A DNA stretch of 64,000 bases from Comamonadaceae bacterium (GTDB lineage: Bacteria; Pseudomonadota; Gammaproteobacteria; Burkholderiales; Burkholderiaceae_C). Below the pieces are notes generated by a model. The model ran no database searches. It was not told the origin of the DNA and worked only from the letters and a program-made list of their open reading frames with translations. Location: positions 1-64,000 of the forward strand of contig CANFXC010000001.1 of the NCBI GenBank assembly GCA_947450765.1, read 5' to 3'. Of this stretch, positions 1 to 7,880 are shown piece after piece. Within the stretch, counting starts at the first letter, position 1. Every line of letters starts with the position of its first letter. The translations under genes and the position numbers were made by a program.

Positions 1-10
1 CACCAGAAAC

Positions 11-41
11 GAAAAAGCCTGCAACTTTCGTTGCAGGCTTT
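11..41 (-). terminator. Rho-independent terminator of tRNA-Arg
   Basis: An 11-bp perfect stem (positions 15-25 with 30-40, loop TTTC on the plus strand) is followed on the minus strand by a run of five T. It lies directly downstream of the minus-strand tRNA-Arg gene and fits its transcription end. Confidence 0.85.
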
Positions 42-46
42 ACGTT

Positions 47-123
47 TGGTGCGGCTGGCAGGAATTGAACCCACGACCCCTTGGTTCGTAGCCAAGTACT
101 CTATCCAACTGAGCTACAGCCGC
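47..123 (-). tRNA. tRNA-Arg (anticodon ACG)
   Basis: The reverse strand folds into a full cloverleaf: a 7-bp acceptor stem GCGGCTG/CAGCCGC, the D-arm GCTCAGTTGGATAGAG, a 5-bp anticodon stem CTTGG/CCAAG holding the loop CTACGAA with anticodon ACG, and a T-arm with GGTTCAATTCC. Discriminator A and an encoded CCA end the gene. ACG is the arginine anticodon whose first base is normally deaminated to inosine to read CGU, CGC and CGA. Confidence 0.95.
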
Positions 124-359
124 TAAGCCTCGTATTCTAGCCTAAATAATGCGCTATCCGAGAGAATTGAACAAATCAAACGCAAACCCTGCATCGAAGA
201 AGCTTCCAGACATAGACGCCTTTATATTGCCAATAGAAGAAAAACCATCTTCCATCAAGTGACAATCGAGTGCAATAGCCCGTCACTATAATTTCAGCCA
301 AATCAAGCAGTGGTCAGGTCTCTGAAGTACGGCCGTTCTTGCAACTCAGAACTTTTCAG

Positions 360-1172
360 ATGAAAAAACTGGTCTTATGTGCCGACGATTTTGCATTGCA
401 TGGCCCTGCCTCGAAGGGCATTGCGAGGCTTGCGCAAAAAGGCTGCATCACCGCGACCAGTGTCATGGTCTTGTCCCCGCGCTGGCCCTCGGATGTCAGC
501 TTGATCGAGCCCCTCAGAGGGCATATCGACGTTGGGCTGCACTTGGACTGGACCAGCGAATTTGCAGTCAGCGCCGGCCACGGCATGCGTCTGTCGCGGA
601 CCATGTTGTCAGCTTGCTTGAGGCAAATCAAGCCCGCACAGGCCATGCCAGTGATTGATCGCCAGCTGAATGACTTTGAGAAAGTCTGGCAAGCGCCACC
701 CGACTTCGTCGATGGGCACCAGCATGTGCAGCAATTTCAGGGCATACGCGAAGCGTTGGTCCAGGCACTTGCCGAGCGCTATGGCAGCGCCAGCACACGG
801 CCCTATCTGCGAATTTCCAAGTTACCCGCATTGCAAGCTGACTTCAAGGCCCGCGTTATTGCAGCGATGGGGGCCGAATCGCTGCGCCGCCTGGCGGGCG
901 TGAGCGGCGTACCTTGCGCCCCGGCTTTGTCCGGTGTTTATGACTTCAGCGACAGACCTCTCAGCTACGGCCAACGGATGAGCGGCTGGCTGAGAACCAG
1001 CCCAGAAGGATCCATAGTGATGTGCCACCCCGCAGAAGGCGTGGACGACCATGACGAGATTGGTCGCGCCCGGCTGAACGAATACCACTACCTGGCTGGC
1101 GCCGAATTTCAGAAACAACTCAAAGCACGCGGCATCCAACTGGTTCGCGGTTCACGCCTGTACGAAAAATAA
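360..1172 (+). CDS. ChbG/HpnK (YdjC)-family carbohydrate deacetylase, NaxD/LgmC-like
   Basis: Predicted metal-dependent deacetylase of about 270 residues, normal for the YdjC/ChbG/HpnK family. The N-terminal CADDF (metal-binding DD pair) and the histidine motifs GLHLDW and DGHQHVQ are the family's active-site signatures. The ATG at 360 is preferred over an upstream TTG at 339 because the family starts with M-x-x-L-(I/V)-x-x-ADD. It lies 5 bp before a GT39 gene, with GtrA-like and GT2 genes converging from the other strand. Family members in comparable settings, such as Francisella NaxD, remove acetyl from undecaprenyl-phosphate-linked N-acetylhexosamine. The hopanoid deacetylase HpnK is another relative, but no hopanoid genes are nearby. 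The substrate is inferred. Confidence 0.8.
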   Translation: MKKLVLCADDFALHGPASKGIARLAQKGCITATSVMVLSPRWPSDVSLIEPLRGHIDVGLHLDWTSEFAVSAGHGMRLSRTMLSACLRQIKPAQAMPVIDRQLNDFEKVWQAPPDFVDGHQHVQQFQGIREALVQALAERYGSASTRPYLRISKLPALQADFKARVIAAMGAESLRRLAGVSGVPCAPALSGVYDFSDRPLSYGQRMSGWLRTSPEGSIVMCHPAEGVDDHDEIGRARLNEYHYLAGAEFQKQLKARGIQLVRGSRLYEK

Positions 1173-1177
1173 ATCAC

Positions 1178-2743
1178 GTGGAAAAACCAACCGCATCTTC
1201 GACTTCTCTGGCCGCCTCACACGCCGCATCGACGTCCTGGTTTCTGCTTGCCGTGCTGTGGTGCGTTTTGCTGCTACTGGCAGCTTGGCGTCCTTTGGCG
1301 CTACCCGATGAAGGTCGCTACGCCGAGGTTGGCCGCTGGATGCTGGTCTCCGGCGATTGGCTCACGCCACGCCTGAACGGCATTCCTTTTTTTCACAAGC
1401 CGCCGCTACTCTACTGGCTTGAAGCCATATCCATGGGCATCTTCGGCGTTCATGCTTGGGCTGCGCGGTTGGTGCCGGCACTGCATGCCGGCTTGATGTT
1501 GACCACCCTGTATATCGCTTCACGAAACATCGGCGATGAACTCTTGGCGCGACGTGCCACGTTGATGCTCGGAACCAGCTTGTCATTTTTGATCGGCGGG
1601 CAATACATCAACCACGACATGTTGGTAGCCTGCTGGATCGGTGTCGCCATCTGGTCGTTTGCTGCGGCATTCATGCAGGGCGAACGGCCCGACGTGCGCT
1701 TGGCGCTGATCGGTTTTGCGGCCTGCGCCTTGGGCGTCCTCAGCAAAGGCATGATCGGCTTTGCTCTGCCCGGCTTGGTCTTGTTGATCTGGCTGTTCTG
1801 GACGCGTCAACTGCGCAAGATCCCGCGACTACCTTGGCTGCGCGGACTGACGGTGTTTGGCGTGCTGGCGCTGCCGTGGTTTGTGCTGGTACATCAACAA
1901 TTCCCAGACGTACTGAACTATATGTTCGGCACGCAGCAGTTCAGTCGCTTCACTGGGACAACATTCAACAACGGCAGAGCTTGGTGGTTTTACCTCTTGT
2001 GCTTGTTACTGCTGCTGTTTCCTTGGGTCTTATTTGTTCGCCCAACGCGCTTTGCAGCGCTAGAGGCCCGTGAGAAAGCCTGGCTTTCTTTGCTGTGGAT
2101 TTGGACAATAGCCATCGTCGGATTTTTCTCCATTCCAACCTCTAAGATCATCGGTTATGTGTTGCCGGTCATGCCTGCGTTGGCCTTGCTATCAGCCATC
2201 GGCTACGGTGAATGGTTAAAAAACAAACCGCACATCAGCCGCCGATTGCTGCCCAGCTTGGCGTTGTTGGCCACGCTCACGGCGGTGGGTGCGACAGTGG
2301 TTGCCGGGCACTTCAGCCAGAAGCAAACGAGCGCCGACGTGGCCCAGACCTTGGCCTGCGAAGCGTCCCCGCAAGACAGGGTCTATGCGCTGGACGGATT
2401 TCCGTACGACTTGCCGTTTTATACCGGTGCGACAAAACCCATGATCATCATTCAGGACTGGGATAAAGTCCGCCGCAGCGCAGGCGACAACTGGCAGCGC
2501 GAACTCTTCGAAGGTGCCCATTTCGATGCGACAGCTGGCAGCATCTTGCAAGGGTCAGAGGTGCTGGCAGCAGCGAGCCAAGGCGCCGGCAACTGGTTGC
2601 TGTTGCCAAGTGCCACGCCAAGCCAAGGTCGCCCTCCGGGCTGGACGTCCGTGCAGGAAGGCCTCAACTGGGCGCTACTACGCTCAGCGGGCAAAAGCCC
2701 AGAAGCGGCTCAACAAAAAGGTTTGGCCGGCTGCAAGCACTAA
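1178..2743 (+). CDS. GT39/ArnT-family polyprenyl-phosphate sugar transferase
   Basis: Integral membrane glycosyltransferase of 521 residues with about a dozen hydrophobic segments. The first periplasmic loop carries LPDEGRYAE, the acidic catalytic motif of the PMT/ArnT family, followed by HKPPLLYW. Such enzymes move a sugar from undecaprenyl phosphate to lipid A or protein on the periplasmic face. The start is a GTG at 1178, 5 bp after the deacetylase stop, so the two are very likely co-transcribed. The last 60 bp overlap the 3' end of the convergent GtrA-like gene. The Francisella FlmK and Bordetella LgmB enzymes belong to this family; the acceptor here cannot be read from sequence. Confidence 0.85.
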   Translation: MEKPTASSTSLAASHAASTSWFLLAVLWCVLLLLAAWRPLALPDEGRYAEVGRWMLVSGDWLTPRLNGIPFFHKPPLLYWLEAISMGIFGVHAWAARLVPALHAGLMLTTLYIASRNIGDELLARRATLMLGTSLSFLIGGQYINHDMLVACWIGVAIWSFAAAFMQGERPDVRLALIGFAACALGVLSKGMIGFALPGLVLLIWLFWTRQLRKIPRLPWLRGLTVFGVLALPWFVLVHQQFPDVLNYMFGTQQFSRFTGTTFNNGRAWWFYLLCLLLLLFPWVLFVRPTRFAALEAREKAWLSLLWIWTIAIVGFFSIPTSKIIGYVLPVMPALALLSAIGYGEWLKNKPHISRRLLPSLALLATLTAVGATVVAGHFSQKQTSADVAQTLACEASPQDRVYALDGFPYDLPFYTGATKPMIIIQDWDKVRRSAGDNWQRELFEGAHFDATAGSILQGSEVLAAASQGAGNWLLLPSATPSQGRPPGWTSVQEGLNWALLRSAGKSPEAAQQKGLAGCKH

Positions 2744-3058
2744 GGCCAACAACAGGGCCGGCATGTCTGACCAGCCAAAACCACGCAGCATCAGCATGAA
2801 GATCAGCTCATTGCAGACAAAACCGGCCACAGCAGTCACAGAGAAGCGTCGCAGACTTTGCAGTAAGGTGATCGTCGTATCCTGAAAACTCAGGCGACGA
2901 TGCCCGACAAAGCTGACGCAAAAAGCGACCGCAAAACCAACGGCATTGGCCAGCTCTGGCAGCATCAGGGCCTTGGTCAAAGCAAACACCAGTACATGCG
3001 TCAGTGCCGCACTGGCACCCACCAACAAGAACCACACACCGACAAGACGCGACGCCAT
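2684..3058 (-). CDS. GtrA-like flippase-type membrane protein
   Basis: Small protein of 124 residues made almost entirely of four predicted transmembrane segments, with the GtrA-family features VGFxxAFxVSFVGHRRLSF between helices 2 and 3 and FLLSRFWAF at the C terminus. GtrA proteins are thought to flip polyprenyl-phosphate-linked sugars across the inner membrane. It sits 9 bp downstream of the GT2 gene, the usual GtrB-GtrA pairing. Its coding end runs 60 bp into the end of the GT39 gene on the other strand. Charged residues are few and confined to loops, as expected. Confidence 0.85.
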   Translation of the reverse strand: MASRLVGVWFLLVGASAALTHVLVFALTKALMLPELANAVGFAVAFCVSFVGHRRLSFQDTTITLLQSLRRFSVTAVAGFVCNELIFMLMLRGFGWSDMPALLLALVLAAGQTFLLSRFWAFAR

Positions 3059-3067
3059 AAGCCGGCT

Positions 3068-4060
3068 TTAGAGCAAGGGCGCGTCGGTCTGCTGAGTGCG
3101 TTGCACTGGCAGACCGGCACCGTCACGTTGGCGCACCAGAAAGGTCGGCCGCTGTTTCACCTCTTCATAAATGCGCCCGACATATTCGGCCACGATGCCA
3201 AGGCCCAACATTTGAACGCCGCTCAAAAACATCGTGCTCACCATGATGGTGGCGTAGCCTGGCACCTCAATACCCCAAGCGAAATAATCAATCGTTATCC
3301 AAAAACCGTAAGCAATAGACAACACAGCCATCGCCAGCCCCAGCAAAGCTAACAAGCGCAAGGGCGCAATTGAAAATGCGGTGAAGCCGGTCAAGGCCAA
3401 TTTCACGGACCCTATCAGCCCGAAATTACTCTTTCCTTCTTGACGCAACAATGGTTCGTAGTCAATCGCTATGCTCGGAAAACCAACCCATGCATACAAA
3501 CCCTTCATGAAACGATTGCGCTCAGGCAAGGCATTCAGCGCACTCACCACCGCGCGGTCCATCAGCCGAAAATCTCCGGCATGGGCTGGAATCTGCACGC
3601 GATTGCCGAAGTTCACCAGTTCATAAAACAAGCCGGTGAGATGACGCTGCAAAGGTGACTGATCAAGGCGCGAGCGCCGTACAGCGTAAACCACATCCAT
3701 GCCGTTCTGCCACTGCACCAGCATCTCAGGCAACAGCGACACCGGATGCTGACCATCGGCATCCATCAATACAACCACATCACCCCGCGCAGCTTGCAAA
3801 CCAGCCGTCAAGGCAGATTCCTTGCCGAAATTTCGTGACAACTCCAAGACCACAACCTCAGGGTGAATCTCGCTCAAACGGCGTGCAACCTTCAGCGTGT
3901 TGTCACGACTGCCATCGTCAATAATGATCAGTTCAATGGCCGTGAAAAGTCCGTGCAAGGCCTTCAAAATGTCGGGGACAACATTGGGTAGATTGCCAGC
4001 CTCATTGAAGGCGGGCAACACGCAGGAAACAGTGGGTTGTCGTAGTTGTCGAAAAGTCAT
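3068..4060 (-). CDS. GT2 polyprenyl-phosphate glycosyltransferase (GtrB/ArnC-like)
   Basis: 330-residue family 2 glycosyltransferase. The N-terminal GT-A domain begins with VLPAFNEAGNL and carries IIIDDGSRDNT and the metal-binding MDADGQHP. Two C-terminal transmembrane helices (about residues 230-255 and 265-290) anchor it. This DPM1/GtrB/ArnC architecture makes undecaprenyl-phosphate-linked sugar from a nucleotide sugar at the cytoplasmic face. With the GtrA-like, deacetylase and GT39 neighbours it would supply the lipid-linked sugar of the module, in the role of FlmF2 or LgmA. The sugar, probably an N-acetylhexosamine given the deacetylase, is an inference. Confidence 0.88.
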   Translation of the reverse strand: MTFRQLRQPTVSCVLPAFNEAGNLPNVVPDILKALHGLFTAIELIIIDDGSRDNTLKVARRLSEIHPEVVVLELSRNFGKESALTAGLQAARGDVVVLMDADGQHPVSLLPEMLVQWQNGMDVVYAVRRSRLDQSPLQRHLTGLFYELVNFGNRVQIPAHAGDFRLMDRAVVSALNALPERNRFMKGLYAWVGFPSIAIDYEPLLRQEGKSNFGLIGSVKLALTGFTAFSIAPLRLLALLGLAMAVLSIAYGFWITIDYFAWGIEVPGYATIMVSTMFLSGVQMLGLGIVAEYVGRIYEEVKQRPTFLVRQRDGAGLPVQRTQQTDAPLL

Positions 4061-4207
4061 AGGTCGATATCATGCCAAATAAATTTATCGTCATTGAATA
4101 AATCTGTTGAGACTCGTCAGATCGTGCCACCTAACCCAAACAGCGCTGGGAGCATCTGCATTAAATTTGCATGAACACCGATGCAGGATCGGTATAGCCG
4201 GCATAGC

Positions 4208-4234
4208 GCGCTATCAGCGCTATCAGCGCTATCG
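4208..4234. repeat. Three tandem 9-bp repeats
   Basis: The unit GCGCTATCA occurs three times head to tail (last copy ends in G) in the leader region of the small exported-protein gene, about 50 bp before its start. GCGCTATC contains the self-complementary GCGC, so the array could also be a protein-binding cluster. No function is assigned. Confidence 0.7.
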
Positions 4235-4283
4235 CTGAAAGAATCGATGCTACATTGAACGATTGAATAGATTTGAAGGATTT

Positions 4284-4631
4284 ATGAAGAAAATTATTCT
4301 GTTATTACTATTAACGATTACTTTCGCGTCTAGTGCGTTTGCCGACAGAGATCGCGGTGAGCGCAGGGATGAATTCGACCGTCGTCCTCATCCGGACGCT
4401 CGTTGGAACAACGATGCCGGCTGGTTGTTACCGGCGATCATTGGTGGTGCATTGGTCTATGGCGCGATCAACAGCCAACCACGACCGCCCGTCATTTTGC
4501 AACAACAGCCACAACAACAGTATTACCCTGTCGAGCCCAGCAGACCCCAACAAGCGCCTATGGGCTTTCACTGGGAGCAAATCTTAGATGCCAACTGCAA
4601 CTGCTATCGCGTCGTCATGGTCAGGAACTGA
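4284..4631 (+). CDS. Small exported protein, unknown function
   Basis: 115 residues. A typical Sec signal peptide MKKIILLLLLTITF ends in SSAFA before an Arg/Asp-rich stretch. One central hydrophobic segment (WLLPAIIGGALVYGAI) is followed by a Gln/Pro-rich region and a C-terminal part with the pair CNC. The ATG at 4284 is chosen because the signal peptide starts there and AAGGA lies 3 bp upstream; a TTG at 4263 is the alternative. The central helix followed by a PQQ linker resembles small outer-membrane or periplasmic proteins of betaproteobacteria, but I do not recognise a named family. A hairpin terminator follows at 4681. Confidence 0.7.
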   Translation: MKKIILLLLLTITFASSAFADRDRGERRDEFDRRPHPDARWNNDAGWLLPAIIGGALVYGAINSQPRPPVILQQQPQQQYYPVEPSRPQQAPMGFHWEQILDANCNCYRVVMVRN

Positions 4632-4680
4632 CAGGCTGCCTGCTAGCGCAATGTCAATCTAGGTGAGAGGCCCTACCAAA

Positions 4681-4712
4681 GAAAAAGCGACTGTCTTTTG
4701 AACAGTCGCTTT
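4681..4712. terminator. Bidirectional terminator between the small exported gene and tRNA-Ile
   Basis: AAAGCGACTGT pairs with ACAGTCGCTTT around a short loop. The plus strand continues in TTTT and the minus strand in TTTTTC, so it can end transcripts from both convergent genes. Confidence 0.8.
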
Positions 4713-4718
4713 TATAAG

Positions 4719-4998
4719 TGGTAGGGCGTGAGTGACTTGAACACTCGACCAAAGGATTCTGGTTTGTGTAGCTTTCACTACTCCCTGGACTATGCCTTCA
4801 TCGTAGCTTTCGCCTTAGACGGGCGCCGTCTAGTCTCTACACCTTCAAAGTGATTTCTCACTGAGCTTGGCTCGGCATTGGCGTATGCATGACTGCACTT
4901 AGCTTTCACCGAATTTGACGCCATTCACACGAAGAGTTTCCTACCTCGGTGCACAATTTTCATGAGTCCTCTGCTCTAACCAACTGAGCTAACGCCCC
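4719..4998 (-). tRNA. ileX: tRNA-Ile2 (anticodon CAU), split by a group I intron
   Basis: The two exons (4962-4998 and 4719-4758) join into a cloverleaf with a 7-bp acceptor stem GGGGCGT/ACGCCCT (one G-U pair), D-arm GCTCAGTTGGTTAGAGC, anticodon stem GAGGA/TCCTT with loop CTCATAA, and an encoded CCA. The CAU anticodon with this stem and loop matches the minor isoleucine tRNA whose C34 is changed to lysidine to read AUA, not methionine tRNA. The gene is interrupted by 203 nt immediately after the anticodon, so the tRNA is functional only after splicing. A terminator follows at 4681-4712. Confidence 0.93.
4759..4961 (-). ncRNA. Self-splicing group I intron in tRNA-Ile(CAU)
   Basis: 203-nt insertion between anticodon position 36 and A37. 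It shows the conserved core of the Azoarcus-type (IC3) intron: TCAAATTCGG and GAAAGCTAAG (P4/P5), GCCGAGCCAAGC (P6 side), GTGTAGAGACTAGACGGC (P3/P7 strand), AAGGCATAGTCCAGGGAG (P7/P9 strand), and a terminal G (4759) before the 3' exon. Its length and core closely follow the 205-nt Azoarcus tRNA-Ile intron known from the literature, at the same insertion point. There is no internal reading frame for a homing endonuclease. Splicing activity is inferred from the intact core. Confidence 0.92.
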
Positions 4999-5039
4999 AT
5001 ACCAAGATGGATTGTAAGGGACAGACGCAGGCAGGACGC

Positions 5040-5744
5040 TTAAGTCCAACTCTCCAGTTGCCAACGGAAGTGGTCTTCGCGACCGACCCAGCCGCCTCTT
5101 CTGCCCGATAGTCTGAATTCACCGTTTGTTTCTCTTGCCACCCAACGACCCATCTCGGGGGCGAGCCAAAGTGTTTCGCGTCGCACAGTTTCAAGTCTGC
5201 TGAAGTCATGATGGTTCAACCGTATGAACTTTTCAATACGCACCGTTTCAAAAGTTCCACTTGGAAGCTGAACCTTTTCCCACCCCGTCACCGTTGTTTT
5301 TGCACTGATCCAATAGCGAAACGACGACGTCCCAGATTGATAATATGTATAGTTCGCCTGAGCGTTGCCGACTGAAAAATTATCCAACCACAAAGGCATG
5401 GGCGCTTCGTAAGTTTGCAACAAATCCCAATACGGATCTTGTTTAACTTGGCCCCACACAGGCTGAAACTCATCACCCAAATCCAGATTTTTCTGTGACC
5501 GCCGGCTGATCAGAATGCCGTTAGCCACGCTGACAACTTCTTCTTTGACGGTGTCAAGCCGTTGGCTGTTATAGAAGTTGAATTGGCTGTAGGTCCAACT
5601 TTGTCCAATCGCTGGCTTTCGGACCGACCCGGCTGGTCCACCGCTGGTCAAGCTGGATGTTGCCAGCGGCGGAAGGTATTGAATCGCGCAGCCCGTGGGA
5701 AGCGCCAACAGCGCAAGCAGTGATCTACGTTTAAAGATGTCCAT
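5040..5744 (-). CDS. Putative lipoprotein, unknown function
   Basis: 234 residues. The N terminus MDIFKRRSLLALLALPTGC is a lipoprotein signal with lipobox LPTGC, so Cys19 is the probable lipidated residue. The mature part is rich in Tyr, Trp and Ser with no long hydrophobic segment and alternating patterns suggestive of beta structure. I do not recognise a family. It is followed upstream by a separate TPR-protein gene 38 bp away on the same strand, which may share its transcript. Confidence 0.65.
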   Translation of the reverse strand: MDIFKRRSLLALLALPTGCAIQYLPPLATSSLTSGGPAGSVRKPAIGQSWTYSQFNFYNSQRLDTVKEEVVSVANGILISRRSQKNLDLGDEFQPVWGQVKQDPYWDLLQTYEAPMPLWLDNFSVGNAQANYTYYQSGTSSFRYWISAKTTVTGWEKVQLPSGTFETVRIEKFIRLNHHDFSRLETVRRETLWLAPEMGRWVARETNGEFRLSGRRGGWVGREDHFRWQLESWT

Positions 5745-5782
5745 ACGTCCCCCTAAACGGTCAGCTCACACCGACATACCGC

Positions 5783-6730
5783 TTAGCTATCCCAGTCACC
5801 ACCACCCACGTCTGCGCAGCCGCCATCATCCCAAGAGCCGTTGTCCGTGACGCCAAAATTTTGGCCCCCCATGTTGCTGTTGTTGTCGGCAATCGGTTCG
5901 TAGTTGTTGCTGTTGTTATTGGCCAGACGGGACGATGTATCGTGACTGGCTTCGTTATTACCCATCAGACTTTTGCCGATAGCTTGGGCGGCCATCATGC
6001 CCGCTCCCACCGCCAAACCTGTGGCTAAACCACCGGCAATATTGCTACCCAGTCCGCTGGCAGGCGGCTGACCGTAGACGGGAGCAGCAGGCGCGCCACC
6101 CATGCCAAATGTTTGTGGACCACTCAAACCGCCAGACGTCGGCGCCGCGTTGCCCATCGGTGTCTGATTGGCCTGATTGGCATAAGGGGGTTGCGGATGG
6201 AACTCGACGGCAGAATCTTTACGGCGAAACATGAAGTAACCGATCAGCATCACGCCACCAGCCAACAACAAAGGCATGCCCCAAGAAAAAGTGGATGCGG
6301 ACGCAGCCGGAATGACTGAGTTGCTGAAGTGGCCGGACGCTGAATTTCCACTTCCATTACCGCCATTATTTCCTGACGCCTGCTGAACAGGCCGGGCCGA
6401 AATCTTGGCCCGCAAGCTCTGGACCGCTTCCGCCTTGGCAAATGGCAAGCCGGGTGCCAGCTTTTCTGCGGTGGCTAGCATGTCGCTGGCACGCCCGTTC
6501 AGACCCTGCTTAGCAAACAGCTCCGCCTGTACAAAGTGCGCTTTAGCACTGTTCGGGTGAGCCACCAGAACTTGCTGAATCATGGTCTGCGCCTGGTCCA
6601 TCTTTCCTGATTGGGCAGCCTCGTAGACCTGATTCAAGGTCGGTTCTGACTGGGCGAAAGCCAAGCCGAAGCTCAGCATGGCGGCAATGGCAAACCACTT
6701 GCCTAAGCGTTGCGTGAAAGCATTGAACAT
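5783..6730 (-). CDS. Membrane protein with N-terminal TPR region
   Basis: 315 residues. A signal-anchor-like N terminus ending in AFAQS is followed by a TPR-like helical repeat region (about residues 30-110, with the pattern A.SGKMDQAQTMIQQVL..HPNSAKAHFVQAEL). A Gly/Asn/Ser-rich linker, one transmembrane helix (about 150-167) and a long low-complexity tail with a glycine-rich hydrophobic stretch follow. It ends in GGGDWDS, with a cysteine shortly before. The layout suggests a membrane-anchored scaffold with a disordered cytoplasmic or periplasmic tail. The specific role is unknown. Confidence 0.65.
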   Translation of the reverse strand: MFNAFTQRLGKWFAIAAMLSFGLAFAQSEPTLNQVYEAAQSGKMDQAQTMIQQVLVAHPNSAKAHFVQAELFAKQGLNGRASDMLATAEKLAPGLPFAKAEAVQSLRAKISARPVQQASGNNGGNGSGNSASGHFSNSVIPAASASTFSWGMPLLLAGGVMLIGYFMFRRKDSAVEFHPQPPYANQANQTPMGNAAPTSGGLSGPQTFGMGGAPAAPVYGQPPASGLGSNIAGGLATGLAVGAGMMAAQAIGKSLMGNNEASHDTSSRLANNNSNNYEPIADNNSNMGGQNFGVTDNGSWDDGGCADVGGGDWDS

Positions 6731-6814
6731 GACATGACCTTTGAAGAGTTGAAACCAGACCGTTGCAAGGTGGAGGCATTCAAAGCCGATGCAAGACCTC
6801 CTAGAAGCCGAATT

Positions 6815-7831
6815 CTATTTGCTATGGCTCAGAGCCGTGCTGACTAATTTAGACGTGATATCGACGATTTGAATCATTTTTTCGTAAGGCATGCGCATCG
6901 GGCCGATGACGCCCAGCGTACCGACGACTTGACCATCAACCTCATAAGGCGCGGTCACCACGGACAGCTCTTGGTAGGGGATGACTTGGCTCTCGCCGCC
7001 AATGTAAATACGCACGCCTTCGGCTCGGCTGGAAACATCCAGCAGCCGCATGAGTTGCGCTTTTTGCTCAAACAAGTCAAACAGTTTGCGCAGGCTGCTC
7101 ATGTCGCCAGAAAAGTCACTGACAGCCAGCAGGTTGCGCTCACCCGAGACCACCACCTCTTCGCTGGACTCGATCACTTCAGCGCTGACTTTGACGGCAG
7201 CCTGCATCAGGCTGGCAATTTCGCCACGCAGGGCTTCGACCTCATTTTTAAGCCGCTCGCGCACGACTTCCATGGCCATGCCGGCGTAGTGCGAATTCAA
7301 AAAATTGGCGGCTTCAATCAGCTGGCTTTGCGAAAAATCGGTTTCCGTGAAGATCACGCGGTTTTGCACATCGCCGTCGGGCGACACGATGATCACCAAC
7401 ACCCGCCGGTCTGAGAGCCGAAGGAATTCAATGTGCCGAAACACCGACGTGCGCTTGGGCGCCATCACCACGCCAACGAACTGCGACAGGTTGGAAAGCA
7501 TGTGGGCGGCGTTGGTCAGTACTTTTTGCGGCTGGTCCGGCGCCAACTGATGGCCACCCATCAAGCCCGAGCCAAGCGGCCCCGGTTGCAGCGTGAGCAT
7601 GGTGTCGACAAACAGCCGGTAACCTCTGGCCGTGGGCACCCGACCTGCGGAAGTGTGCGGGCTGATGATCAGCCCTTGCTCTTCCAAGTCACTCATCACG
7701 TTGCGGATAGTGGCGGGCGAGAGTTCCACTCCCGACGCCTTGGACAGCGTGCGCGAGCCCACCGGCTGGCCGTCGGCAATGTAGCGCTCAACCAGCGCCT
7801 TCAGCAATAACTTCGCACGATCATCAAGCAT
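6815..7831 (-). CDS. hrcA: Heat-inducible transcription repressor HrcA
   Basis: 338 residues, normal for HrcA. The N-terminal winged helix is evident in [25 protein letters not shown] and [18 protein letters not shown], followed by the GAF-like dimerisation domain. HrcA binds CIRCE operators (TTAGCACTC-N9-GAGTGCTAA) and is held active by GroEL. The ATG at 7831 is used because the family begins at [13 protein letters not shown]; a longer reading frame to 8029 runs across the divergent nadK gene and is not credible. A perfect CIRCE lies at 31773-31799 before rpoH in this same window. Only 49 bp separate hrcA from divergent nadK. Confidence 0.97.
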   Translation of the reverse strand: MLDDRAKLLLKALVERYIADGQPVGSRTLSKASGVELSPATIRNVMSDLEEQGLIISPHTSAGRVPTARGYRLFVDTMLTLQPGPLGSGLMGGHQLAPDQPQKVLTNAAHMLSNLSQFVGVVMAPKRTSVFRHIEFLRLSDRRVLVIIVSPDGDVQNRVIFTETDFSQSQLIEAANFLNSHYAGMAMEVVRERLKNEVEALRGEIASLMQAAVKVSAEVIESSEEVVVSGERNLLAVSDFSGDMSSLRKLFDLFEQKAQLMRLLDVSSRAEGVRIYIGGESQVIPYQELSVVTAPYEVDGQVVGTLGVIGPMRMPYEKMIQIVDITSKLVSTALSHSK

Positions 7832-7880
7832 GCTGGCGATTCTACGGAGCCAAGCTGTCCGGTTGTGATGTAATTTAAAA

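Noticed and set aside
356-1139. Antisense frames in the deacetylase region (356-646, 628-831, 822-1139)
   Set aside because: GC-rich shadow frames of the deacetylase gene without motifs or start sites.
4208-4234. CRISPR-like or VNTR array
   Set aside because: Only three contiguous 9-bp copies with no spacers; a simple tandem repeat, not CRISPR.
4719-4998. tmRNA (ssrA) gene
   Set aside because: The tRNA-like ends with a long insert suggested tmRNA, but the 5' half has a full D-arm and anticodon stem, the insert has the group I intron core, and no tag-peptide frame is present. The joined exons make a normal tRNA-Ile.
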